From: Bacteroides gallinarum DSM 18171 = JCM 13658
GTDB lineage: Bacteria; Bacteroidota; Bacteroidia; Bacteroidales; Bacteroidaceae
DNA: 64,000 nucleotides
Direction of reading: 5' to 3'
Assembly: GCF_000374365.1 (NCBI RefSeq)
Contig: NZ_KB894131.1
Location: 1-64,000 of the forward strand
Both the position numbers and the translations under genes were made by a program. Each line of letters opens with the position of its first letter. The first letter of the stretch is position 1. Of this stretch, positions 8,951 through 16,707 are shown piece after piece. The notes under the pieces were generated by a model, which saw nothing but the letters and a program-made list of their open reading frames with translations, was not told where the DNA came from and searched no databases.

Positions 8951-9033
8951 TCCAGCCCTATACCGAACCCTATTCAGTCGTATACTGAGATAGGTTCAGT
9001 CGTATACTGAATGGCATTCAGTATACGACTGAA
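8951..9033. repeat. 22-bp-spaced palindromic repeat cluster, locus 1
   Basis: Units related to TTCAGTCGTATACTGA start at 8951 (degenerate), 8973 and 8995; an inverted unit starts at 9017, so spacing is 22 bp throughout. Each unit is nearly palindromic (TTCAGT and ACTGAA around CGTAT). The units at 8995-9012 and 9016-9033 form a perfect 18-bp inverted repeat with a 3-base loop. The cluster fills the 211-base gap between cdaA (3' side) and tldD (5' side). The same family appears at 48983-49064. Confidence 0.85.
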
Positions 9034-9096
9034 TACCCCTCTATTATCATCATTGATAATCAAGCAGTTACAAAGGGCGGCAAATCCTAATCTCTT

Positions 9097-9870
9097 TTAA
9101 ATTTCTTTTGTCAGAAGGCTTTCCAGCTCCTCGGCGTTCAAACGCAGGTGGAACTGTCCTTTATATGCCACGGAAATGGCTCCCGTTTCTTCCGACACGA
9201 TGATTGCATGGGCGTCCGACACCTGGGATATGCCCATGGCGGCGCGATGACGCAATCCCAACTCCTTGGGGATATCCAGGTTATGCGACACGGGCAGGAT
9301 GCACCCTGCCGCCTTGATACGCTTTTTGCTGATAACCATTGCCCCGTCGTGCAGCGGGCTGTTCTTGAAGAAGATATTCTCTATCAGGCGTTGGTTTATG
9401 TTGGCGTCGATAAGCTCTCCCGTGCGCACCACATCGTCCAGCGGCATGTTGTGCTCGATGACAATCAGCGCCCCTACCTTCTGCTTGCCCATGCTGATGC
9501 ACGCCATTACGACGGGCATGATTTCATCGTGCTCCATGCCCTCTTTCTTGTTGCCGGTAAAGAAGCGTACCAGCGCACTGGCATGTTGGTGCGAGCCCAA
9601 CGTAAGCAGGAAACGGCGTATTTCGTCCTGGAACAGGATAATCAGCGCCAGCACTCCCACACTGACCAGCTTGTCAAAGATAGACCCCAGCAACTTCATC
9701 TCCAACACCTGTGACACCACCAGCCAAATCAGGATGAACACCAGGATGCCCGTAAACACATTGATAGAGCCGGAAGCTTTCATCAGCTTGTACGTATAGT
9801 AAAGCAGGAAAGCCACTAACAGGATGTCTATAAAATCTTTTATGCCAAATTCAAAAAACACGGGTTTCAA
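9097..9870 (-). CDS. cdaA: Diadenylate cyclase CdaA
   Basis: The 257-residue inner-membrane enzyme makes c-di-AMP from two ATP. Three hydrophobic segments occupy about residues 10-85, followed by the DAC domain with the catalytic HDGAMVI near residue 174 and RHRAAMG near 204. c-di-AMP typically governs potassium and osmotic balance and cell-wall homeostasis. The gene follows folP on the same strand (45-base gap), an arrangement often seen in Bacteroidales. Confidence 0.95.
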   Translation of the reverse strand: MKPVFFEFGIKDFIDILLVAFLLYYTYKLMKASGSINVFTGILVFILIWLVVSQVLEMKLLGSIFDKLVSVGVLALIILFQDEIRRFLLTLGSHQHASALVRFFTGNKKEGMEHDEIMPVVMACISMGKQKVGALIVIEHNMPLDDVVRTGELIDANINQRLIENIFFKNSPLHDGAMVISKKRIKAAGCILPVSHNLDIPKELGLRHRAAMGISQVSDAHAIIVSEETGAISVAYKGQFHLRLNAEELESLLTKEI

Positions 9871-9915
9871 TATTAAGTATTACTAATCAGGTATCGGTTC
9901 TCCTCTCAACGCCCG

Positions 9916-10779
9916 TCATGCCGGCATGGCGCTCTCTTTCTTCATCGCTTCGACGATTTTCACCGTCTCCACCGCCTCGCGCACATCGTGTACGCGGAGT
10001 ATGTCGGCGCCTTTCAACAGGCAAATGGTGTCCAGCACGGTCGTACCGTTCAACGCTTCCTGGGGGGTGGTTCCCAGCAGGCGGTAAATCATCGACTTAC
10101 GGGAAACACCTACCAGCAAAGGAAGTTCGAACACCCGGAATTCTTCCAGGTGCGCCAGCAGCTCATAGTTATGCTCCACCGTCTTTCCGAAGCCGAAGCC
10201 CGGGTCGAGGATAATGTCTTTCACTCCCAAATCGCGCAGTTGCTGCACCTTACGGGCAAAATACATGAAAACCTCTTTCAGCAGGTTATCATAATGGGGA
10301 TGTTGCTGCATGCTTTGCGGCGTGCCCTGCATGTGCATCATTATATAAGGTACGTTCAGGGCGGCAACGGTGCGGAACATCGCCTCGTCCATTTCGCCGG
10401 CAGCGATGTCATTGATAATCGCCACTCCGTACTCCTCTACGCACATCCTGGCTACATCCGCCCTGAAGGTATCTACCGAGACGACCGCATCGGGCTGCAC
10501 TTTCCTAAGTATGCCCAGCCCCCTGCGCAAACGCTCCATTTCTTCCGCGGGCGACACATCTTCCGCATTAGAACGCGAGGAATAGGCGCCCACATCGATA
10601 ATGCCCGCTCCCTCGGCTATAATCTGCTCTATGCGGCGCGCTATGTCCGTTTCCGTCTGCATGCGGCTGCCGGCATAGAACGAATCGGGGGTTACATTGA
10701 GAATTCCCATGACACAGGGTGAGGAAAGGTCTAACAGGGAACCGTTGACATTGATATATTTGGGTTGCAGAGCTTTCAT
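9916..10779 (-). CDS. folP: Dihydropteroate synthase
   Basis: The 287-residue cytoplasmic folate enzyme condenses p-aminobenzoate with dihydropterin pyrophosphate; it is the sulfonamide target. Signatures: MGILNVTPDSFYAGSR near residue 23, DVGAYSSR near 60, MHMQGTPQ near 147 and DPGFGFGKT near 190. Length is normal. It is first gene of a probable folP-cdaA transcript. Confidence 0.96.
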   Translation of the reverse strand: MKALQPKYINVNGSLLDLSSPCVMGILNVTPDSFYAGSRMQTETDIARRIEQIIAEGAGIIDVGAYSSRSNAEDVSPAEEMERLRRGLGILRKVQPDAVVSVDTFRADVARMCVEEYGVAIINDIAAGEMDEAMFRTVAALNVPYIMMHMQGTPQSMQQHPHYDNLLKEVFMYFARKVQQLRDLGVKDIILDPGFGFGKTVEHNYELLAHLEEFRVFELPLLVGVSRKSMIYRLLGTTPQEALNGTTVLDTICLLKGADILRVHDVREAVETVKIVEAMKKESAMPA

Positions 10780-10808
10780 GGACAGTTCTTGTTTTGCTTA
10801 TATTACTG

Positions 10809-10816
10809 CAAATGTA
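10809..10816 (-). promoter_or_regulatory. -7 element for folP-cdaA
   Basis: Reads TACATTTG followed by GCAG on the minus strand, matching TAnnTTTG, 30 bases before the folP ATG. Confidence 0.6.
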
Positions 10817-10901
10817 AACAAAAAAGCCTTTGTTGGTGCTGCCCGGGCTTAAAATAGTTCTTTTTTATATGCGCACAGGCGCAACGTAGCGAATTAAGCC
10901 A

Positions 10902-10909
10902 TATCTTTG
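10902..10909 (+). promoter_or_regulatory. -7 element for murF
   Basis: TATCTTTGCAGCG matches the Bacteroides -7 consensus. It is 27 bases before the ATG at 10936 and 48 before that at 10957. Confidence 0.6.
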
Positions 10910-10956
10910 CAGCGACATCAAACGAATTCCGGACTATGTTCCCCAAAAGAAAAATC

Positions 10957-12255
10957 ATGGATATAACCGCTCTTTACCGAATATTCCTGGGCTGTACCGG
11001 TGTTACCACCGACAGCCGCAACTGCCCCCAGGGGTCGTTATTCTTCGCCCTGAAAGGCGATACGTTCAACGGCAATGCGTTCGCCGCCCAAGCGCTGGCT
11101 GCCGGAAGCGCCTATGCCGTCGTAGACGAGGCCGCCTGCATACCTGCCGGGGACACGCGTTACATACTGACGGACAACTGCCTGCACACCCTGCAACGGC
11201 TCGCCAATTACCACCGCCGCCAACTGGATACGCGCATCATCGGCATTACCGGAACCAACGGCAAAACCACCACGAAAGAGCTGATAGCCGCCGTGCTTTC
11301 CAAAAGCCATAACATATTGTACACTCTGGGTAACCTGAACAACTCTATCGGCGTTCCCCTCACCCTGCTCCGCCTGAAAGCGGAGCACAGCCTGGGCGTA
11401 GTGGAAATGGGCGCCAGCCACCCCGGCGACATCGAGGAGCTGGTAGGGATAGCCGAGCCCGACTACGGGATTATCACCAACGTAGGGAAGGCGCATTTGG
11501 AGGGGTTCGGCTCTTTCGAGGGCGTTATCCGTACCAAAGGCGAGCTGTACGACTACCTGCGGCGGAAAGGCAATGCCACTATCTTCCTGCACCGGGACAA
11601 TCCCTACCTCGTGGAAATGGCACGAGGGCTGGATGCGGTGACCTACGGCGAGGAGACAGACTCGTATGTAAGCGGACGCATCACCGGCAATTCCCCTTAC
11701 CTGGCCTTCGAATGGAGAGCCGGAAAAGAGGGCGGACGCCACGAGGTACATACCCGGCTGATAGGCGAATACAACTTCTCCAATGCACTGGCAGCCGTTG
11801 CTATCGGCCGTTTCTTCGGGGTGGAACCGGAAAAGATAGACGAGGCGCTGAGCGGGTACGAACCCCGGAACAACCGTTCGCAACTGAAAAAGACTGCGGA
11901 CAATACCCTAATTATCGACGCCTACAACGCCAACCCCACCAGCATGCTGGCGTCTATCGGCAATTTCCACAAGATGCAGGCGGAACAAAAGATGCTAATA
12001 TTGGGCGATATGCGCGAACTGGGCGAGGACAGCCCCGCCGAACACCAGAAGATTGTAGATTACCTGGAAGAATGCGGTTTCAAGGAGGTGGTGCTGGTAG
12101 GCGAGCTGTTTGCCGCCACCCGCCATACGTATCCGGCTTATCCCGATGCCCCGTCGCTGATAGAGGCGCTCCAAAGGAACAAGCCTTGCGGAAAGACAAT
12201 CCTGATTAAAGGCTCTAACGGGCTCAAGCTCAATACGGCAGCCGATTATCTCTGA
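10957..12255 (+). CDS. murF: UDP-MurNAc-tripeptide:D-Ala-D-Ala ligase
   Basis: MurF adds D-Ala-D-Ala to the UDP-MurNAc-tripeptide in the cytoplasm, the last soluble step of peptidoglycan precursor synthesis. The ATP loop GITGTNGKTTTKEL lies near residue 95, the carbamylated-lysine and sugar-binding regions follow (VVEMGASHPGDI, NVGKAHLEGFG), and the C-terminal domain has DAYNANPTSM near 320. I chose ATG 10957 (MDITALYRIF, typical family start); an in-frame ATG at 10936 would add seven residues. Its last bases overlap the convergent VanZ-like gene. Confidence 0.95.
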   Translation: MDITALYRIFLGCTGVTTDSRNCPQGSLFFALKGDTFNGNAFAAQALAAGSAYAVVDEAACIPAGDTRYILTDNCLHTLQRLANYHRRQLDTRIIGITGTNGKTTTKELIAAVLSKSHNILYTLGNLNNSIGVPLTLLRLKAEHSLGVVEMGASHPGDIEELVGIAEPDYGIITNVGKAHLEGFGSFEGVIRTKGELYDYLRRKGNATIFLHRDNPYLVEMARGLDAVTYGEETDSYVSGRITGNSPYLAFEWRAGKEGGRHEVHTRLIGEYNFSNALAAVAIGRFFGVEPEKIDEALSGYEPRNNRSQLKKTADNTLIIDAYNANPTSMLASIGNFHKMQAEQKMLILGDMRELGEDSPAEHQKIVDYLEECGFKEVVLVGELFAATRHTYPAYPDAPSLIEALQRNKPCGKTILIKGSNGLKLNTAADYL

Positions 12256-12650
12256 CCCCGCAGCCGCCGCGTCATCCGGGGGCGCAGCACGAAATAGGCC
12301 GTCAACGACGCCAGGACGGCGCCCGTGGTATTGGCTGCGAAATCCAGCCAGTCACCGCCGCGGTACGTGGTGCAGTATTCTTGCAGCAGCTCCACCATTC
12401 CGCTGAACAGCACCGGGCAGGCAAACGCGCCTATCCATGCATGCCACAGGGGTGTGCGGTCTTTCCGGTGCGCCCGCAAGAATTCCAGCCACAGCACACC
12501 GGACATGCCGAAGTACATGCACACATGCACCACCTTGTCAAAATTAGGGATAGTACTGAGCTGGGTGGAAGGCGGCTTGAAGAACGACAGGTAAATCACG
12601 GCGAGTATCACTGCAAGCGATACCGGATATTTCTTAATATAATATAGCAT
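12246..12650 (-). CDS. VanZ-like membrane protein
   Basis: A 134-residue protein with four membrane segments and the VanZ-like family pattern (PNFDKVVHVCMYFGMSGVLWLE near residue 36; GGDWLDFAANTTGAVLASL near 97). VanZ itself gives low-level teicoplanin resistance; most short members have no known role. Its 3' end overlaps the murF stop by ten bases. Its own promoter word lies at 12677-12684. Confidence 0.82.
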   Translation of the reverse strand: MLYYIKKYPVSLAVILAVIYLSFFKPPSTQLSTIPNFDKVVHVCMYFGMSGVLWLEFLRAHRKDRTPLWHAWIGAFACPVLFSGMVELLQEYCTTYRGGDWLDFAANTTGAVLASLTAYFVLRPRMTRRLRGQR

Positions 12651-12676
12651 ATTTCAATTTATGAACAACTTATGTG

Positions 12677-12704
12677 CAAAAATATGGAACATTTTCTATA
12701 TTTG
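12677..12704. promoter_or_regulatory. Face-to-face promoters of VanZ-like gene and SNF symporter
   Basis: Minus-strand TATTTTTG (12677-12684) and plus-strand TATATTTG (12697-12704) both match TAnnTTTG. Both are embedded in an inverted repeat, TGTGCAAA and TTTGCACA, so the two divergent promoters are near mirror images and may share a regulator or compete for polymerase. Confidence 0.55.
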
Positions 12705-12753
12705 CACATATTTATAGGTATTAATAACGAATTGTAAGAAAAATCCACGTTTT

Positions 12754-14121
12754 ATGACAAGAAATGAAAGAGCCAACTTCGGGAGCAAACTGGGTGTCAT
12801 ACTCGCCTCGGCAGGTTCCGCAGTAGGTTTGGGTAACATCTGGAGATTTCCTTTCGAGACAGGCAACCACGGCGGAGCCGCCTTCATTCTTATATACCTG
12901 GTTTGCGTGCTCATACTGGGTATTCCCATTATGATAGCCGAATTCCTTATCGGACGCCGTTCGCGTGCCAACACCGCCGGCGCCTACCAGAAGCTGGCTC
13001 CGGGAACCCAGTGGCGCTGGGTAGGACGAATGGGCGTACTGACGGGATTTCTCATCCTGGGTTATTACTCGGTTGTGGCAGGCTGGACACTGGAGTTTAT
13101 AGGGGAGGCGGCTACCAACAGCTTCGCCGGCAAATCTCCCGCGGAGTTCATCGCTTCTTTCAACGGTTTTGTCAGTAACCCGTGGCGCCCCGTCATATGG
13201 CTGATATTGTTCTTGCTGGCTACTCATTTCATCATCGTGAAAGGGGTGGAAAAGGGCATCGAGAAATCGGCCAAGATAATGATGCCCCTGCTGTTTATCC
13301 TGTTGATAGTACTTGCCGTCTGTGCCGTGTCTTTGCCCGGCGCAGGTGCGGGCATCGAATTCCTGCTGAAACCGGATTTCAGCAAAGTGGACGGCAATGT
13401 GTTCCTGGGTGCAATGGGGCAGGCGTTCTTCTCGCTAAGCCTCGGCATGGGATGTCTCTGCACGTACGCCTCGTATTTCAGGAACGACACCAACCTGTCC
13501 CGAACAGCGCTCAATGTGGCTGGTATCGATACGCTCGTGGCTATCCTTGCGGGCTTCATCATCTTCCCTGCCGCCTTCTCGGTGGGCATCCAGCCGGACG
13601 CAGGGCCGAGCCTGCTGTTCATCACGCTGCCCAACGTATTCCAGCAAGCATTCGGCAATATCCCGTGGCTGGCGGTTATCCTGTCGCTCATGTTCTATAT
13701 CCTGCTGGCGCTGGCGGCGCTGACCTCGACAATCTCCCTGCACGAAGTGGTGACGGCATACCTGCACGAAGAGTTCAACTTTACCCGTGGCAAGGCGGCA
13801 AAGCTGGTAACGGCGGGGTGCATCCTGTTAGGCGTATTGTGTTCGCTCTCGCTGGGCGTAGGCAAGGATTATACGATTGGCGGCCTCAACCTGTTCGATT
13901 TGTTCGACTTCGTCACTGCCAAAATCATGTTGCCCCTGGGCGGCTTCCTTATCTCCGTATTCATCGGCTGGTATCTGGATAAGAAGATTGTGTGGGAGGA
14001 GGTCAGCAATAACGGCGCTTTAAACGTACATATATACAAGTTATTTATTTTTATCCTGAAATTCATCGCTCCGGTAGGCATCGTGCTTATCTTCATCAAT
14101 GAACTGGGTCTTTTTAAATAA
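12754..14121 (+). CDS. Sodium-dependent SNF-family symporter
   Basis: This 455-residue inner-membrane carrier (about 11-12 helices) belongs to the neurotransmitter:sodium symporter (SNF/NSS) family, whose bacterial members such as LeuT and MhsT import amino acids with sodium. Signatures are ANFGSKLGVILASAGSAVGLGNIWRFPF at residues 6-33, cut here to its key pattern GSAVGLGNIWRFP, and the SLGMGCLCTYASYF stretch near 235. Eleven-helix prokaryotic members of this length are common. Substrate not predictable. The HhH gene follows after six bases. Confidence 0.93.
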   Translation: MTRNERANFGSKLGVILASAGSAVGLGNIWRFPFETGNHGGAAFILIYLVCVLILGIPIMIAEFLIGRRSRANTAGAYQKLAPGTQWRWVGRMGVLTGFLILGYYSVVAGWTLEFIGEAATNSFAGKSPAEFIASFNGFVSNPWRPVIWLILFLLATHFIIVKGVEKGIEKSAKIMMPLLFILLIVLAVCAVSLPGAGAGIEFLLKPDFSKVDGNVFLGAMGQAFFSLSLGMGCLCTYASYFRNDTNLSRTALNVAGIDTLVAILAGFIIFPAAFSVGIQPDAGPSLLFITLPNVFQQAFGNIPWLAVILSLMFYILLALAALTSTISLHEVVTAYLHEEFNFTRGKAAKLVTAGCILLGVLCSLSLGVGKDYTIGGLNLFDLFDFVTAKIMLPLGGFLISVFIGWYLDKKIVWEEVSNNGALNVHIYKLFIFILKFIAPVGIVLIFINELGLFK

Positions 14122-14127
14122 GCCGGA

Positions 14128-15060
14128 ATGGGAAATCCTTTAAAAGAGTTCTTATTCTTCTCCCGGGGAGAAAGGCGGGGCATCCTCGTTCTTATCGCAG
14201 GAATCGTCCTCCTCTTCCTCTCCGGGTATTTTTATACCCTTCTGCACGACCGCCGGGAACTTTCCGAAGAAGAAAAGTGGGAACAGGCCGCTGCCCTAAG
14301 GGAGTACGACGGCTTCATCCGTTCCGTACACCAGCCCGTCCGTACCCCTTTGCACGACAAGGGGCAATATGCGGCATACCCGGAGGAGGCTGCCGTACCG
14401 GTTCCTTTCGACCCCAACCGGGCGGATTCCATTACCCTACGCCGGTCGGGGCTGCCTGCGTGGATAGCAAGGAATATCCTGCGTTACCGGAGCAGAGGAG
14501 GAAGATTCCGCAAGACGGAAGATTTCAGGAAAGTGTACGGGTTAACGGAGGAGCAATACCGGACGCTCGCCCCTTACATCTACTTCACGGCGGAGGATAG
14601 CGTAAGGGAAACGGTATCCCTGTACCGCCTCCCGCAAGCCGGGAAAGACAGCATCTACAAGTATCCGGCAGGCACGGTACTCGACTTGAACCGGGCAGAC
14701 ACCGCCGAACTGAAAAGAATTCCCGGCATAGGCAGCGGGACAGCCCGGCTGATAGCCGGCTACCGGCAGCGTTTAGGCGGATTTTACCGGATAGAGCAGT
14801 TACAGGATATACATTTGGACTATCAGCGGCTGCAAGAGTGGTTTACCGTAGCTCCCTCGGAAGTGCGGCGCATCAACCTGAACCGTGCCGGCACGGAACG
14901 TCTCCGCCACCACCCCTATATAAACTTTTACCAGGCAAAAGCCTTTACAGAGTACCGCAAAAAGAGAGGGAAGCTTCATAGCCTCAAGCCATTCGCCCTT
15001 TATGAGGAGTTCACGGAAGCCGATTTGGAGCGAATAGGGCACTACGTATGTTTCGAATAA
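14128..15060 (+). CDS. Membrane-anchored helix-hairpin-helix protein
   Basis: A 310-residue protein with one N-terminal membrane helix (about residues 14-36) and three ComEA-like helix-hairpin-helix units: about residues 93-140 (FDPNRADSITLRRSGLP), 184-230 (LDLNRADTAELKRIPGIGSG) and 250-300 (INLNRAGTERLRHHPYI). Such units bind DNA non-specifically; ComEA presents DNA for uptake. The predicted orientation would place the units in the periplasm. It is co-transcribed with the symporter (six-base gap). A role in DNA uptake is possible but unproven. Confidence 0.82.
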   Translation: MGNPLKEFLFFSRGERRGILVLIAGIVLLFLSGYFYTLLHDRRELSEEEKWEQAAALREYDGFIRSVHQPVRTPLHDKGQYAAYPEEAAVPVPFDPNRADSITLRRSGLPAWIARNILRYRSRGGRFRKTEDFRKVYGLTEEQYRTLAPYIYFTAEDSVRETVSLYRLPQAGKDSIYKYPAGTVLDLNRADTAELKRIPGIGSGTARLIAGYRQRLGGFYRIEQLQDIHLDYQRLQEWFTVAPSEVRRINLNRAGTERLRHHPYINFYQAKAFTEYRKKRGKLHSLKPFALYEEFTEADLERIGHYVCFE

Positions 15061-15076
15061 GAGCGTGGTAGGGCTA

Positions 15077-15733
15077 CTACTCCCTACAAACCTCACCGTC
15101 TTTCAGGTGAATGGTGCGGTCTGTAATCCGGGACAGCCCCTCGTCGTGCGTTACGATAACGAACGTCTGCCCCAGGCGGTTGCGCAAGTCGAAAAAGAGC
15201 TGGTGCAGCTCTTCCTTATTATGTGTGTCCAAGCTGCCGGACGGCTCGTCCGCCAGCACCACCGCAGGATGATTGATAAGTGCGCGGGCAACTGCGACAC
15301 GCTGTTTCTCGCCACCGGACAGCTCGTTGGGTTTGTGCGAGGCGCGCCCCGCCAACCCCATGAAATCCAATATTCCGGTAGCCTCCTTCCTTGCCTCCTG
15401 CTGCCCCATTCCGGCGATAAAAGCCGGTATCATCACATTCTCCAATGCCGTGAACTCCGGTAGCAGTTGATGAAACTGGAACACGAAACCGATATGCTTG
15501 TTGCGGAAAGCGGAGAGTTCCTTCTCTTTCAGACGCTCCACCGATGTGCCGTCTATCGTTACCGAGCCTGCATCGGGTCTGTCCAGCGTGCCCATAATCT
15601 GCAATAAGGTAGTCTTTCCCGCACCGCTGGGGCCGACAATGCTGACGACCTCACCTTTCTCTATTTCCAGGTCGATACCCCGCAGCACTTGCAGACTGCC
15701 GAAACTTTTCGTTATGCCTTGTAATCGTATCAT
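15077..15733 (-). CDS. LolD-like ABC transporter ATPase
   Basis: The 218-residue ATPase has Walker [12 protein letters not shown] near residue 34, signature [15 protein letters not shown] near 138 and Walker [10 protein letters not shown] near 158, with the spacing and length of the LolD/MacB/FtsE group. LolD energises lipoprotein release from the inner membrane. No LolC/E- or MacB-like permease lies next to it, so its partner must be encoded elsewhere. Confidence 0.88.
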   Translation of the reverse strand: MIRLQGITKSFGSLQVLRGIDLEIEKGEVVSIVGPSGAGKTTLLQIMGTLDRPDAGSVTIDGTSVERLKEKELSAFRNKHIGFVFQFHQLLPEFTALENVMIPAFIAGMGQQEARKEATGILDFMGLAGRASHKPNELSGGEKQRVAVARALINHPAVVLADEPSGSLDTHNKEELHQLFFDLRNRLGQTFVIVTHDEGLSRITDRTIHLKDGEVCRE

Positions 15734-15754
15734 CGTTGTTATTTACTGTTTGGC

Positions 15755-15915
15755 GATTTGCTATTCATATTTGGTTAATTGCCATTCATATTTGACTATT
15801 GGTTATTCATATTTAGCAATTTGCCATTCATATTTGGTTATTCGCTATTCACATTTGACTATTCACATTTAGCGATTTACTATCCATATTCGGTTATTTA
15901 CTATTCGATAACCTT
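15755..15915. repeat. 21-bp A+T-rich tandem repeat
   Basis: The 183-base gap between the tcdA-like gene and the LolD-like gene is almost filled by a degenerate tandem repeat whose ATTCATATTTG-type word starts at 15763, 15784, 15805, 15826, 15847, 15861, 15882 and 15903: spacing is 21 bases except for one 14-base step. Tails alternate between GGTTATT, GACTATT and AGCAATT types. Spacing close to two DNA turns would put all units on one face of the helix. It lies downstream of lolD's promoter region and behind the neighbour's start on the same strand; no function is known to me. Confidence 0.85.
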
Positions 15916-15916
15916 G

Positions 15917-16627
15917 TCACAATCTTTTTATGACATATTCCGCCAGGTAGCAGCCGAATACCGCCGGCATATAGCTTACAGTCCCGCATGTGGATTTCTT
16001 ATTCTGCTCGTCCTCCGTCAGCAACACGGCTTCCGGTGCAGCCTGCTCGGTACTGAACACGACCGGCAGCTTACGCTTGATTCCTAATTTCTGCAAGCGC
16101 TTCCTCACCGCCTTGCTCAGTCCACAGTGGTACGTATCCCATATATCGGCAAAACGCACCTGCGTGATGTCGCTCTTTGCCCCCGCTCCCATGCTCGACA
16201 CAATCCTGATATGCCGTTTCAGCGCCTCCGCTATCAAATGGCACTTAGGGGCGAGCGTATCGATAGCATCCACCACAAAATCGTAGTGCGCGGCATCGAG
16301 CAGTTCGGGGATGTTTCCGTCTTTCAGGAATACGGGCAACACCGTTAGCCGTATGTCCGGGTTAATGTCCCTGAAACGTGCCGCCAACACCTCCGCCTTC
16401 TCCTTTCCTACGGTGGAGTGCAAGGCCGGCAACTGGCGGTTTATATTGGTGGGCTGCACCGTATCCGCATCCACAATAGTCATTTGCCCGACACCGGCAC
16501 GGCATATCATCTCGGCGGCATAAGCGCCTACGCCGCCCACACCTACAACCAGCACATGCGCCTGCCGCAACCGTTCCATTTTTTCTTCTCCCAGCAAAAG
16601 CCGGGTTCTCTGCTGCCAATCCTCCAT
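15917..16627 (-). CDS. tcdA: TcdA-like E1-type enzyme (tRNA t6A dehydratase)
   Basis: A 236-residue ThiF/MoeB/HesA-type protein with nucleotide-binding GVGGVGAYAAE near residue 30, the VDADTVQPTNINRQL block near 57 and DAIDTLAPK near 120. Length and lack of a C-terminal rhodanese domain fit TcdA (CsdL), which cyclises t6A37 of ANN-decoding tRNAs using ATP. E. coli TcdA is about 268 residues, so this one is a little short. HesA-like activity on another substrate is an alternative. Confidence 0.82.
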   Translation of the reverse strand: MEDWQQRTRLLLGEEKMERLRQAHVLVVGVGGVGAYAAEMICRAGVGQMTIVDADTVQPTNINRQLPALHSTVGKEKAEVLAARFRDINPDIRLTVLPVFLKDGNIPELLDAAHYDFVVDAIDTLAPKCHLIAEALKRHIRIVSSMGAGAKSDITQVRFADIWDTYHCGLSKAVRKRLQKLGIKRKLPVVFSTEQAAPEAVLLTEDEQNKKSTCGTVSYMPAVFGCYLAEYVIKRL

Positions 16628-16707
16628 TATATCATTACCGAATTATCAATCGTCCGTTACCGATGTGCCCCTACTGCCCAGGAGCCTTCCTCCTCCACCG
16701 TCCATGT

